Shown: positions 10,441 through 22,798 of the stretch, piece by piece | Layout of the letters: each line of letters opens with the position of its first letter | Numbering within the stretch: position 1 is the stretch's first letter | NCBI GenBank assembly: GCA_933228895.1 | Contig: OW121847.1 | Location: 88,143,656 to 88,207,655 of the forward strand | DNA length: 64,000 nt | Source: Platycnemis pennipes | Lineage: Eukaryota > Arthropoda > Insecta > Odonata > Platycnemididae | Reading direction: 5' to 3' | The notes under the pieces: generated by a model | The model's database searches: none | Told to the model about the DNA's origin: nothing | What the model saw: only the letters and a program-made list of their open reading frames with translations | Position numbers and translations under genes: made by a program

Positions 10441-10984
10441 TGGGGCGAATAATGGCGCGATAAAGAATAAATACGTAATACTACGAGACTTTGTAACATT
10501 TCGATGCAATGGAAAGCATGATAAAATACGCTTGTTCCTTCGGAGGAAGAGAAAGAGAAGGGAGACCTTGGTAACCTTCGCGTTGAAACCGTGCCCCTCG
10601 TCCCACGGGCATGATCAAGCAAGGGGCTAAAAGTCTCGGCGACGGGATTAAAATACGTTGCTCACATCTCGCAAGTTGGATTTTTACAACTCGATGCTCA
10701 ACAACTCTTTTTACGCTAAATCACCAAACTTCTGATAACGTAGGAGTGTTAAAAAGCTAATCTTAACACAACAGACTAATTCAGATTATCTTAGATGGAA
10801 GACATGCATTACTTCACGAGCCTACCTATAGCAACCGAAAATAGTCTTAATAGAAAAATAATTCCTCCATTGGATTTGTACGATACTCTTTTCCTGTGGT
10901 GATACTGACGCCATTTAATTTCCATATTACGATAAAATACAGATTTTTTACTATCTTATGGAGTGCTAGTTATCTCAGGTTTGC

Positions 10985-11085
10985 TAATTAATTACAGATG
11001 GGTGCTGGACGCGGCAAAACCCTGGACTGGTAGCCCGACGGTCACGGGTTTTGAATTCCACCCTGAAATAGGGTGTTGAGTTAAT
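10985..11085 (+). repeat. Possible SINE-B tRNA-like head
   Basis: A tRNA-like stretch has CTGGACTGGTAGCCCGACGG followed by a box B-like GGGTTTTGAATTCCAC. It resembles the minus-strand element at 53990-54065 more than SINE-A. It is degenerate and its length is uncertain. Confidence 0.35.
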
Positions 11086-11399
11086 TTTACGATAAAACTT
11101 GGAATGATAAAGCTTAAATTCTACTACCTCAACTGATTGTAAAATATCTTTATGAATGCTATTTATGTGAAAAACTAGCATGATTGAATATTCTGTTTGT
11201 CTTAAAATTAAGTACAAGATCTGAAGAATTCGCTCCTAAAAACGATTATAGAGGAATTTGTATCACGTTTACCCATTGCTCATATCCGGCCAGAAGATCG
11301 ATTAATGAATAACATTTTTAACAATGATAATAATATGATTTGGTGATCGCATAGCATATGCAGTCCATCCGAGCATTCTGAATTTAGCAATGAAATGAA
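11086..11399. other. AT-rich spacer
   Basis: No recognisable feature beyond a short minus-strand frame without motif. Confidence 0.35.
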
Positions 11400-12215
11400 G
11401 GAATTTAGGAGAACCGTATGGGGAGAAGGCGTGCAAACTGGAGGAGGAACACGTCACCCGGTTGAAAGGAGCGTAGGCACGCGGAAAGGGTGCAGAAATT
11501 TGCACCCGCCCGCCTAAGCGCGCGGCGTTCCTATAATTACCTTTCCACTCCCCTGCTTTCATAAGGGATGGATGGAGGGAGCATCCTCAACAGAGATGGA
11601 GCGCCAGACCTCTTTTGTGCGAGTGGAGAGTCTCGCCTAATTTCAACACCTGGTTCGCGTCGACGCTTTGGGCAAAACGTTGGAGTTTCGCGGCGACGAC
11701 GACGGCAGTGCACTTAATTTCGCCCGGTTTCGCACGCGAAAGGAAAACGCCTTTAGGAGGGTCCCGCAAAGGCCAAGTGGCATGCAACTCAGTTCCGCGG
11801 CATGGCCCAAATAAAGAAAATAATAAAACCACTCCCTGCACTGCGTTCAAAAGGACCAGCACAAACCCCCGCCGAAACGCGTCCAATTACGGAGTTTAAT
11901 CCCGCATGAAATGACCGTAGCGCCAGAAGGAATACTGAATACTGATTGAAAGGCCCCATTAAAATTCCGTCCCACTTACTCGGGAGATAAAATTCATTTT
12001 GCCATCCAGAGCGCAAATCTATTGTGCTTCCGTTTACACCCAACGGCCTTGCAAACGAACAAATAATATCCATAGAGACGAGCAGAATCGATGTATCACG
12101 CAACGGGTTTTTATTTTCATTTTCGCAACCGAAATAAATGTGTGGTGGCTGTTCGAGTAATACTGAGAGTTTTAATTCCTCTCGAGGCGTTCGTGAAATG
12201 TATGCCATTTTATCA
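11400..12215. other. CpG-enriched, non-repetitive patch with a 139-codon minus-strand frame
   Basis: The patch is moderately GC-rich, CpG-dense and lacks the usual repeats. A minus-strand frame at 11789-12208 (139 codons) and overlapping frames at 11587-11899 show no family motif. The frame could be chance, or the region could be a conserved non-coding or promoter-proximal sequence. I cannot separate these by eye. Confidence 0.25.
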
Positions 12216-14010
12216 CCATTCCCATTTATCGTTAATACAAAAAGATCTCTAGCATGCTATAGCTGTACACTGCATTTCGGAATGAGAACGAAAAAGCTGG
12301 CACTTAACGGCTGAGATTAGTGAACAAATTCCTAGTATAGTTCTCTTAAGGATATATACCAACCTTCGCCAAAAATTAAATCTTCTCGACTACAAGGCAA
12401 ATAGACCTTATACTAAATTACCTGTGCTATATGCTTGCTTCCATACCTAAATCGATACAAGATCAGGAAAGACCTTTAGACCTTTCCCTCCGATGATTAT
12501 AGCAAATTTCAAGCGTTTATTGGCGAGGGTGATTTTTTGAACAACTAGCACAATTTTCTTCAAGTCCTCGACAGAATTAGAGGACGAAGTTATAATTTTT
12601 TATGTGGTGCCTGCGATCTTTCAGGTAATTTGGCGACAAGGGAAGCTAATATTCAGTCGAATAGAAGAGGACTTAATTTCAGCGGATACAATCCCTTATC
12701 CATTTACCAGGCTGGGGGTAGCAATAGATAATTTGGATTCGATTATTCCTCATACCGTACTAGTATATACGTTTCCAAATACGCTACAGTGACTGAAAAT
12801 GGAGTAGTGATAAGTCAACACCACGTCGAAAATGCACGCTCTTTTCTAGTTCCTAAAATATTTGCGTCATATTCCGTCATTCCCGTTCAAGATTCCCAAT
12901 GGAATACCAGGAAAAATATGCGATGGAATTGGTTGGGCAACGGACGACTGGAGCTGGACGGAATTCGAAGGAAGGGTGAGGGAATGTATGACAAAGAGGG
13001 CCTCCATTGCAGAGGAAATACTAAGGTAACCAGGAGAGATGGAGGGAGAGGGTAGAATGCATTTCATATACAGAAAAAGGAGGCACTACGTACAGTGACC
13101 AGTAAAATGAGGCACAATACCACTCGCAGACAATATGCAGGGTATGAAATAAAGAAAGGTTGGTAGGAAAATAAGGAATCAATAACCTTTAACAGGCAAG
13201 TAACTTTTGTTGAAAACTTGATAACTGAACCATAAATTACTTTTTAACATTTAAAATATTTATTTAACTCATGGAGAATGGAAACGATAGGACATCGGAA
13301 ACACTTAACGTACTTTGGTACAGTTGTCATCAGACTTTCCTGATTGTCCAACTAGTAGTTTGTTGAAACATCAATGACTGACCAAATTCCACCAATTTTC
13401 TTGCTTTATTTTACCAAGTTCCTAACAAATCCTGCAGGATTATAGCCAAAGAATACAAACATTAATCATTGCTAATTTGATTTAACATGGCCATGCAGCG
13501 GCAAGGGCATACAGCAATCAAGCAAACTGACTTGCACTAAACCACAGTGTAGAATCAAAGGTCTTGGCTCAGATGCGACTTCGGAACTCCTCAGAAGTAG
13601 CATATAAATCATGGCACCAACTCTTTAACTGGCCCAATGCTGATTAAAAATATTGTGAAGTATGCCTTAAATCCAAGAAATTCGAGTAATATCGTCTTTA
13701 TAAAGTAAATTGCGTCAGTTGATATATTTAAAACGCTAGCTATTATGATTCCTTTTTGGCATTTTCCATTTCAAAACTAGTGAAAGGCTTTCAAAATTCG
13801 GTATCCGTCGCATTGCGCCAAGTTTACCGAAGGGAAATACATTTTACGGGAAAATTATATTTGGAATTAAATTCCAGTAAAACCTGACACTTTTAAGGAT
13901 TTATATTACCTTCATGTGATCACATATTACCCACAGTTAAAATGGATTTTTTTGTTTTAGTATACACCCCTATGGCGTACTCATATGTGGCATCGAATTT
14001 TCCCCTACTC
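12216..14010. other. Spacer, nothing recognised
   Basis: AT-rich with frames of at most 88 codons. The stretch 12890-13060 has a slightly higher GC content and mild resemblance to LINE tails, which was not strong enough to call. Confidence 0.3.
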
Positions 14011-14290
14011 TTCAAGACGCTTAAGACCAGGAGGAAAGGAGTAAGGAACCTGACAAGAGGGATAAGGAGGAAGAGTGGAGAAAAACCCGGTGTCGGCATT
14101 AGACTTCTCTAAGCGAAAGGCACCAAGGGGACCTCAGCATAACACCCCATCCGACTGACGTAGTATTAAACATGAAATACTGTACACAGAGCATTAGAGA
14201 CCGGTCTACCAATGAAAACTACCAGTCACGGCTGGGATGCGAAACCGAACCCTCGCTAGTACTCTTATCCACTGCACCAACCGGATCTCC
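14011..14290 (-). repeat. SINE-A copy with type-2 tail
   Basis: Minus-strand head (GGATCCGGTTGGTGCAG-like, near 14270-14290) and body (TCGGATGGGGTG and ACCGGGTTTTTCTCCAC blocks) are clear. The 3' end at 14011-14031 reads, on the minus strand, GGTCTTAAGCGTCTTGAA. That corresponds to the alternative GGTCTGAAGCGCCT tail seen at 58560-58640, not the usual GTCGGTCGCC tail. Confidence 0.75.
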
Positions 14291-14379
14291 GGCGCGATGA
14301 ATTTTTTGCGCAATAAAACTTTGGTTCACTCCAACATTTACGCGGCTATAATCACATATTCCCAGCATCTATAAAGAGA

Positions 14380-15020
14380 GAGGGGGGAGGAGACGGAGTG
14401 AGGTGCCAAGCGATGCTCTGAGCGACACTTTGAAGAACTATAACCTCTTATTGATGGGGCCACCGGTAATCTGCGAATATGATGGACCTGCAACAACGAC
14501 CCAATATCGGACTCCGATGAAATATCTCGCTCCTTGCGACAAAGCAACTCACCGATGCCTCCCCCACGGCATCGGTAGTCCCGAAGGCGAGGGGCTGCCG
14601 GGAGAGGAGGGTTTTGGTGGCTGAATCAGGAGTCCAGGGGGGGAGATAGGGAGAGAGATCGAGAGAGATGGAGGGAGAGGTCGAATTGGGAGACGCAGGG
14701 ATCGAAAAGGAGGGCCAAGGGCGAACCGGAAGTCGCGCGCGAACGACGATCGCCGATCGATTTGGCGAGTGCAAGTTATTGCGGATGCTAAGGTGATTGG
14801 AACTGCCTCCCGTGAACGCAATCTGCGCCCCTACGGGTTGAGCCTTCCGCCCAGGAAATGGCGAGCTGATCGATGGATGTAAATAACCAGGGCGCGCCGG
14901 CCAACCGCCGACGTAATCGGCTTTCATGCACTTCAGCGCAAATTTTTTTTCGGGAGCATTTACTGGGTGCTCGGTAAACAAAAAGCTACGCCAAACACGC
15001 GTTCGCACACACAAACGTAT
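14380..15020. other. GC-rich patch, no recognised gene
   Basis: Frames of 188 codons (14448-15014, minus) and 90 codons (14549-14821, minus) overlap with plus-strand frames. The predicted proteins are Ser/Pro-rich without domains. GA-rich runs occur at 14630-14690. Confidence 0.35.
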
Positions 15021-15760
15021 GATTTGGACATCTGTAACTCTCGTACTGCGGGAGAGAAATAACTGCGGTCGGACGATACGCGGTTGAATTTAATGGGGAT
15101 CATCAGCGAAAAACGAGGTCGACGTTTAAAAAGGGAGTGCCTATTTATTTTTACGGATGCGAATGCTTTAAACGATCGCTGGATTCATGGTCCAGTTTAT
15201 ATCGTCAAAGTTTTGGTATACTGTATGCCTGCCGTTCTTGTAATCTCTTTGCAGAGCATTAAATGTTTTCAGCAGCCCTGGAAATAAATGATAAAATCAA
15301 TAGGATAAGCAATGAGAGAATTTTCCATAGCGTTCATGAATAAAGAATTTATTGTGTTTGTTTATACTGTAATGAGTAATATTATCCTGAATACAAATTG
15401 ACGTAATAAATCAAGCATATATCGAAAAAGCTACAATAAAACAGCTGAAATCCGATCGTAACCCTCGCAGAAAAATGAAGTGGAACTGAAATCCGATTAT
15501 ATTTATTAATTTCACGAAGAATGATCAACCGATCGATCGGAATTGTATACATCATTCATTGATGATCATTTTTAATAAACGATTTAAAATTAAGATTTAT
15601 GTTCTGATCTTAAAGATCATACTTCAAACTAGACCTCGAAAAAGATAGAACAGAAGCAGCGTCGTAAATATTCAAATCTAAATTTTCTAATATATGAACA
15701 CTTTCATTATTCCTGACATTGAAACAAAATCGCCCGAGGACAAGCTCATGAAGTGCGACA
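15021..15760. other. AT-rich spacer with small palindromes
   Basis: CCGATCGATCGG occurs at about 15529-15540. No gene recognised; the 67-codon frame at 15084-15287 has no motif. Confidence 0.35.
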
Positions 15761-16465
15761 ACGGACTGAAGGATAGCTCAACACGCGAACCACAACCTCG
15801 TGCAAACAAACATTGCAATCTCACTCCGAAACGAGAGGGAGAGATCACAACAACACCAGCGCCATACGGGAGCCTGTTGCTTGTATCCCGCCTCGTGAAT
15901 GGTCAGCTGTATACACGTATGAGGAGGCCTCCGGGGCCGACCTCCACTTCAATTACGACTCGCGACGCTGGGAGAGTTATCGCGTCGCCGCAATACACAG
16001 AGAGAGAGAGAGAGAGAGGGTGAGAGTGGCAGACTATTCGAACCATCCGGGAGAAGAGCACGGAGCCCTTTCCGAGATTAGCCGCCGGCGGCACCAATGT
16101 CGTAAAGGAGGACGCGGGAATGGAAGAGAGCCCTCGTAACATTCCGAGATGCAACGGAAAGCATCTCGTTTCGAGAAAAAAATTGCAGGAGACGTACGGG
16201 AAGTGTCACTCGCCTACCCGAATGACGTGCTCGAAATTCTCTGGAGACACCCCGTCTAGAGGCTACCCGCCTGCCTTCGGTTACGAGATAAATTTGATAC
16301 AAGTCCGAGGCTTGAATTTTAGATACATAAACCCCCACTCTACTTCAGCAGGTCGGACAGAGGCTTTCTCCATCGGGAAATTAGTGGAAAGCACGAGAAT
16401 TGACCTTCACTCTTTGAGCCAGAGCTCGGATCACCGCAGGCGATTGGGAACCGTGAGGGGGGCGT
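15760..16465. other. CpG-rich patch with a (GA)n run
   Basis: A (GA)n tract lies at about 16000-16018. Overlapping frames on both strands (108-162 codons) show no known domain; the 162-codon plus frame runs into SINE sequence at its end, which argues against it being a gene. Confidence 0.35.
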
Positions 16466-16469
16466 TTAA

Positions 16470-16660
16470 AGTACTCCAGTGCTCTGTCCGTCATATGGGA
16501 CGTTTAACAGCGGATCCAACGGCGCCTTTCGTCAAGCTCAGGGTAATAACAACGCCGGGTTTCGCTCCAGTCCACATCCTTTCTCTCCAAATCCCTCCAC
16601 TCTCATAACTGTCCACCCCGTCTGAAGCGCCTTTGAGATGGAATTGAAAACACCAGTGAG
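16470..16660 (+). repeat. SINE-A body with type-2 tail, head missing
   Basis: It begins inside the body (GTACTCCAGTGCTCTGTCCG), passes through GGCGCCTTTCGTCAAGC and GCCGGGTTTCGCTCC, and ends in the GTCTGAAGCGCC tail and TTGAAAACACC. A second SINE-A starts immediately after it. Confidence 0.75.
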
Positions 16661-16910
16661 GCCAGCCGCTAGATTCTACGGGAGGCAAGTGAAATTTCTT
16701 CTCCCCAAAAAGTCCGGGGTTTGAATCCCTGGAGATGTTTCATTGGAACCCCTACTTGAAAATTGTAAAGAGAGCATTCCGTGTTCAGAACACCATAAAT
16801 CGTATATGACGTCACACTATTGACCTCTTGGCGAATTTCATTAAGATTAGGTAAATGTCGTAATTTAGTTTCTCTCCACCCTTCTTTCCTTCTATCTTTA
16901 CATTCTTCCT
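16661..16910 (+). repeat. SINE-A copy, diverged, adjacent to the previous one
   Basis: Degenerate head with a box B-like GGGGTTTGAATCCC at about 16719-16732, then TAGTTTCTCTCCACCC near 16866. The central body is reduced by deletion. Confidence 0.55.
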
Positions 16911-16979
16911 TTCAGTCTAGAGTGCCTGAAATTGAGGAATAGCTCTGAACTCCTGACAGTCAGATCAGATGGAGGCGGC

Positions 16980-17680
16980 AAATGAGTGAGATGGACTGCG
17001 AAACAGAAATATGCCAGCATTCTTTTCCACACTCATCCACGACCTCAGCACAAAGTTGGAGCTTGATACCCACGCTCACAATTGCATCTCCCTCTCCATA
17101 TTTTGTGCCCTACATACATACTTTCCTTTCCTCCTCTCCCCATTTTCTCGGCTGGGGCCTTGGCAAAATCTGCAACACGCTTTTTTGGCGGCTCCTTAGT
17201 TATTCTCTTGAGTGTCACTTTGGCGAGAGAGAAGCAAGAGGAACATAGACAGAGGAGAGAAAGCAGTGATGTGTGTGTGTGCGATAAGATGGACCACCTC
17301 ACCACTTCCGCAATGCGGACGGCGATGTGGTCGTGTCCGGGAAAAGTGGAGCTGTCCGTCTCAATCTGCAGTGGAGTGCATCCCTAAACATGTACAGCCG
17401 TGCGTGGTTCTCTCAGCACTCCAAAACAGCGGAAATGAATCGGAGGAGGGGAAGGAGGGATCGGGGAGGAGTTTGACGAGGGAAGAGGTTGATGATGAGT
17501 GGAGCTTGGATTCCTCAAAGTTTTTGATTGCCGCACTGCGTGGGGGTTATTTCCCAGAAAGTTTCTTCCATCGGCGCTCAATTTATTGGATTTCATGGCA
17601 CCGGAAAGAGAGCCATCGTACTGGGATGGAGGAGGGGCATAGAACACGCTTCTGGTCTAAAGAATAAATTTAGTAGTGGC
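16980..17680. other. CpG-rich patch, no recognised gene
   Basis: Pyrimidine-rich 17080-17150 is followed by purine-rich 17430-17500 on the same strand. A frame of 151 codons (17212-17667) overlaps several others; no motif. Confidence 0.3.
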
Positions 17681-18060
17681 CCAAGTAAACCCTATATGAG
17701 AAGAAAGTTATGTCTTGAATTGATATAATATTATTTTTATAGAAGCCTAATGAGATCACACATTCTTAGCGATCACAAATTATTAGCACACCTACTTGTG
17801 ATTCACGCATGTTTAACCATTTCACAATTTCATTTCAAATCCTTCGGGCTTGATTTAATCTATCGTGCCCACCAATTTAATTCATCCATGGAGTAGTAAA
17901 ATGAAAAAATAATAAAGTCGAAAGACGAAGCTCCAATTTTGTGGAAGGATACCATTGCGGCAATAAAATGTCTTAGTGACTTCCACACTTTTATTTATGA
18001 TTGTAGACCGGTTTCGGCAGTTACGCCATCATCACGTACAATGCACTTGGACAGAACACA
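17681..18060. other. AT-rich spacer
   Basis: No recognisable feature. Confidence 0.3.
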
Positions 18061-18078
18061 ACCAGTTTTTTACAGATC

Positions 18079-18200
18079 TTGGGGGGGGAGGGGGGGGAGA
18101 TGGGAGGGAAGGATAGGGAGGGGGGGGGGGGTTAGGGAAATTAAGGGAAACCGTCATGGGTTTGAGGTCGAGTCCTTATGCAGGACGGAGGGGGGGAGGG
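18079..18200 (+). repeat. G-run tract with quadruplex potential
   Basis: Several G runs of 8-13 occur within about 120 bp on the plus strand (from 18080, with the longest near 18118-18131), separated by A- and T-containing spacers. The overlapping frame at 17939-18340 is not coding-like. Confidence 0.8.
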
Positions 18201-18340
18201 TTGTTAGAGACAAACGTAACAAGGGCGATGGGTTAGGGAAGGTGAGGTCATTTACACTTATTGGAAACGGGCCACCGGAGCGACTTCCGACCGACTATCC
18301 TCCACAAGTGCACAAAAGGACGGAAGATGAATGCACTTGA

Positions 18341-18777
18341 GCAACGGGAGATTGGCCTCTGCAAAAACCCGGACAAAAAGAAGAAATATGACCACCGATC
18401 TTATTTAAAAAAAGGTTATTAAAAAAGTGTGGAATAGACTAAAAGTTTTTATTTTATTCGTTACAATTTTTCAAAGTGTTCACGTTACTTTCGTGAGTTC
18501 ATTAGTTAAATGATCGCAATTTAAACTCAATTTGAAGGACATTCTGTCAATTGTTTAACAACAGACCAGATGACGACGATATCGTAATTATGATTCCTTG
18601 GTTGGATTTGATAATGACTCAGGAGATAAGGTATTAGTTTTGCAACTGTTCATTAGAATTCATATCGGAATACGGTAATTTTATTGCCGGCAAACGAAAA
18701 ATATGTTATTTCAGGAGAGGTTTCTATTAAAAATCGTCGAAGCCATAGAGGGCTCACCACATAGGGCAAAACTGTTA
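18341..18777. other. AT-rich spacer
   Basis: No recognisable feature. Confidence 0.35.
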
Positions 18778-19262
18778 TATACATTAGATGTGGTACTGGA
18801 AGGTTTCCATAGATGATGAGGGAAGAATTTTTTGCGTTACGTCACAAGCGATATGTATCGCTTCCATCGCTTTCGTTTTTTTAATCGACTCAAGCGGCAT
18901 AATCGAGAAGTATCTTGTAGTCTGCACCTAGTATATACGACCGTGGTCTGCACCATCTGCTCCTTGCAGCGGTAGATTGTGTTTTTTTTACGAAACAACA
19001 AGGAATCCCTCCTGTGACAAGATATGCTGATTTAATAGTGAGAGAAATATTAACTTATCCATGTGACTGTTGACTTTAGGTAAAGGCATATCGCACCATT
19101 ATAATAAAATAACAAAACTACGACAACAGCGTATGTTATTTGCCACTCAAGTCGAATAGAAAACGAAAGCAATCGAAGCGATATATATGGTTTGTGACGT
19201 ACGCCAAAAATTCTTCCCTCGCCATCTATGGAAACCTTCTAGTACTACGCCCAAAACGTATA
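18778..19262. mobile_element. 485-bp MITE with about 125-bp terminal inverted repeats
   Basis: The left arm (18778-18902) and right arm (19138-19262) are inverted copies. The core GGTTTCCATAGATG.GAGGGA of one arm is matched by the complement of the other, as are the GCTTTCGTTTT and CGACT.AAG blocks. Both ends read TATAC/GTATA, compatible with insertion at TA. The inner 235 bp is AT-rich and non-coding. An open frame at 19140-19427 merely runs through the right arm. Long inverted repeats and a TA target suggest a Tc1/mariner-type non-autonomous element, as inference only. Confidence 0.85.
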
Positions 19263-19433
19263 TTCATAAAAATTCACCGCACAAAGATTTATGAGAGCTC
19301 GGTGTTCATCTTCCTTCAACACACATACAAACTATTTACAAGTAAAAACAATTCGCTATTTTCGCCTATCATTTGCATTAGTTTAGGTAGATGGCTGACA
19401 AATCAAGTATACAAAGGGATTATATAGGTACAG

Positions 19434-19895
19434 TATTAAACAGGTGAAACAATATCAAGATGATAAAGAATAATGATAAAGATAAGAACAATATCAAGTT
19501 AAGAGATTAATGCCGATCAAAGAGGGTTAAAAAATTACAGGATATACACACATTGGAATGTATAATGCTTCCTCGGATGAATCGAATGAAAAAATGAAAA
19601 GTGGCGAAATAGATTGGTTTCACCAAAAAAAGCACCCTACCCAAAACTCGTAAAGTAGTAGATAAATATCATAATATCAACAGTTCTAGGATCCAAATAA
19701 ATTAACTATAATATTAAACATATGAAAAAATATCAATGCAGTTAAATACCGATCAAAGAGGGATATAATAATTAACGGATATGCTCACATCGGAATACAT
19801 AATGCTTCCTCGGACGAATCACTGATTGACGAAATTGATTGTTTTCAACAGATAGTACACCTTACACTAAACTCGTAAAATAGTAGATAAATATC
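19434..19895. repeat. Two-copy tandem duplication, unit about 230 bp
   Basis: Unit 1 (19434-19670) and unit 2 (19712-19895) share ordered blocks: TATTAAACA..TGAAA, CCGATCAAAGAGGG (19513 and 19749), AATGCTTCCTCGGA and GTAGTAGATAAATATC-like ends. Unit 1 has an extra segment of about 40 bp (AATGATAAAGATAAGAAC). Divergence shows the duplication is old. It begins about 170 bp past the MITE. Confidence 0.8.
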
Positions 19896-21200
19896 AGAGT
19901 ACCATGTAAAAACAATGAATAACTATGAATTTTTACCATTATACTCGTGCATATATGACGGATGGATGGATGTTCCTTCATGATGATTAAAATATCCAAG
20001 GCTTCAGCGAAACACATACATTTATTTTTAACTAACTCCTTTGCAGGAGTGGAAAAAAAAGAAGCCGATAAATCCTGTAATCAAATCAGATTTGCATTTA
20101 GGGTATTGGCGCACGGGAAAGACACGCCCGAGTACGTAATTGACATCACAATAGAAATAACTAGAAGTTTGTGCGTTAAAGAAGCAATAATTAGCACCCT
20201 TGTCTGGCAGAACTGCCGTAATGAGCTCGGAAAGGGGAGGAAAGGGAGAGAGAGCGTGGGTGAGAAAGAAAAGATTCGGGCCTCTAGCATCCGGTGCACG
20301 TACGAGGCCGGCCGAAATAATCGTATCCTGATCGCAGGAGAATGCGCAATAATCACCGGGAGGCTTCTGCCGAGTGAAGCAGCCTAAGCTGGAGGCCCAG
20401 GAAAGCAGCAGCATTCTTCAACCTAGTTATATTCACAGTGATGCTTTGTAAACACTGCCCGAAGAGAGCAACGTGACCGCGTTCGGCCGCCCCAGTTAAG
20501 CTTTAAAATTTAGTCCGGCGAGGATTATGGGCTTCGGACGGTCAACGTGCTCTTCCGGCGCCCTTCGGTCGTCACGAGCAAATGTCAGCGTCCGCTTCTC
20601 CGGCTGGGATGAATTGAAATTGACAGCGAGTGTACAAGTGATTGGACCCACCTTTGCTCGCGGACACTGAGCGCAGGAAAAGCCGCAGCTTCCAAGGGAA
20701 ATTCAATGAAATGAAAGGACAAGGAAAAATTTATGAAAAACTTTCGGGCCTACATTTCCATATTTGTTTTCTTTATCAAATTCATGGCTTAAAGTCCTTA
20801 GTTCTCTCTCTATTTTTCAAATATTAAATGAATGAGGTGAAAACGTTAGGTCCTGGCCAAGTTCATGATAATTTAGGGCAACAAATTTGTTCTTGAATTT
20901 CATCCTTATGCTCTACGACTTTTTAAGTTAAAGGTCAGCGTATCAGAGAATGATAAACGAATTGACATACCACTGAATATAACAGGGATGAAAATTTAAA
21001 GCATGGCGTACTTTAGTGCCATCGTAACACATTCGATATGAGATATGCTGAATATTATGGTTGGAAAAAATCAGGAACCTAAACCAATATGGTTTACATA
21101 AGAACGCTTCACTTCCACACGCTTAGCAAGGGTTCTGCTCCATATGTACAAAGAAGCCTCTCCTCTGGTCATCAGATCATCATACTGGCCCAACATATCA
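19896..21200. other. Spacer with a CpG-enriched middle (20100-20640)
   Basis: Overlapping frames at 19962-20414 on both strands, up to 141 codons, lack motifs. A (GGAT)n-like run lies near 19960-19970. The CpG-dense part might be regulatory; nothing specific is seen. Confidence 0.3.
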
Positions 21201-21223
21201 TCCACCATGCCAGAGGTAGGTAA

Positions 21224-21448
21224 AGACATTTCGTCGAAAGAGCTAGATACGCTCTCTTACGACTCAAGATAATTCACTTGCCACTGACACTATCACAAGA
21301 AAGAGGAAGATCCTTCAATGAGATTATATATAAACATAAAATTAAGTTCAATGACTCATTTTTGGAAAACTTCAACAAAATATTACCTACTAATCCTTCC
21401 AAGGTGACTGGGATTAATCCCGAAATTTTCCAATTAAAAATTCCATAA
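21224..21448 (+). pseudogene. Unrecognised 74-codon open stretch without a start codon
   Basis: An open frame between stops at 21221 and 21446 reads HFVERARYALLRLKIIHLPL and continues with GRSFNEIIYKHKIKFND and NFNKILPTN. The composition (hydrophobic/charged alternation, few low-complexity runs) is more protein-like than most frames here, and an Arg-Ser-Phe block followed by an Asn-Lys-Ile-Leu-Pro end is reminiscent of retrotransposon RT tails. There is no ATG, and the surrounding sequence is broken. It may be a transposon fragment, an exon or chance. Confidence 0.25.
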
Positions 21449-22798
21449 ACGAAGAATTAAATGCGAGTTTTCTCATCCCCCAACTATACCTACAACTCAT
21501 GAATTATTGGTACATAACGCATTTATGTGCTCGAAAATATCTGTTGCTGTGGTCAGCTTCTTCAACTACTCTTCAAGCTCTTCAATTCAGCTCAACTCCC
21601 GTTATCTTTTAAACCTTCAGTTTCCAGCTTTGCTACGCCCAAATTGTCGCTCAATAAATTCAATGGATTATTTTTCACAACTCTGAACTTCAGCCAAGAC
21701 TTTTAAATGCAACACAATACTCCTAAACATAAATCTTGATTGTTTTCCATAAAGTACTGCATTATTTCAGATAGTCTTAAGAACTTATAAGGGAAATGTA
21801 TTTTTTTGTAGCATTGCAGCAACTTTTGTGCTTCCCTCCGAATGTTATAATTCCTCGTACTCAAAGAAAACTTAAACGATGATACGGGATGTTACGTTTA
21901 CACCTCTTTAGGAGTCGCCTATTAAAGTTTTAGTCAGCGCGAGAACTCCTCGTCTAAGATCCTCAATATATAAATACATAAGTAAAATATGCAGTTCCGC
22001 AATGTAACTTTGTAACTTATTTCCAAATGTTTGTCCTCAATAAGTACTCCACTCGAAAGATGTAACACCAACTTAAAAATTAAGTTAAATTTTTGTGATA
22101 CATCTTTTGAAATTGGTTTGCAGAGTAGAAAAAAATCCACGCATTTCACACTACTAAATACTTGTTCGCCACTGCTGACACATGAGCAGATAATCAATTT
22201 TCGGTAACATAAAAGTCATTATGGAGGGGCCACGAGAACGTATCATTTTTCCTATTACAATTGTGAAAACCGAACATTGAAAATAGTCCATGCGAGGAAC
22301 GAAAAATGAGTAAACAAACTTTCTAACAGCAGTAGATGGGGTTCTTCCAATAACGAAAGCAATAATCTGACGCCGGATATTGCCCCTCTTCACATCATGT
22401 GCGATCATAAAAGAAATGAGAATATTACCCAACAAAATTTAGTGACTGGAAAGGCCAAGAAATATAGCCCAGAGAAATTCTCGAAGGACGGGAAGGAAAG
22501 TCTCGATAGTCCTCTTCCACGAATGAACCCATCCACTTCCGTCCAAGCTCTCACGTAGTGGATTCCCCCATGCATCTTGAGTTCCAGAATGCCCCGGGAA
22601 GTCAAATAAAAATACCAACTTTCAAAGAAACTCGTCGTTCAAACTCCTGACCACCAGAAGCATGTAACATCCAGACGTATTTCAGAACGAGTGGCGGAAA
22701 CACAGGAAGAACTTTCGCTGGACTTGATGGCTCCGCGAGGGTGACAGAATGACGTAGTTTTGAAGGATTTGATACTCGTAAGTTATTAATCCTTGAGA
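21449..22798. other. AT-rich spacer
   Basis: Short frames only (up to 93 codons, minus, 22154-22435), without motifs. Confidence 0.3.

Noticed and set aside
12890..13060. LINE tail remnant
   Set aside because: Mild resemblance only; no ordered motif blocks could be matched to LINE-B or to the CR1-like copies.
14448..15014. 188-codon minus frame as a gene
   Set aside because: No domain, Ser/Pro-rich, in a GC-rich patch with competing frames.
16120..16608. 162-codon plus frame as a gene
   Set aside because: Its 3' third is SINE-A body sequence.
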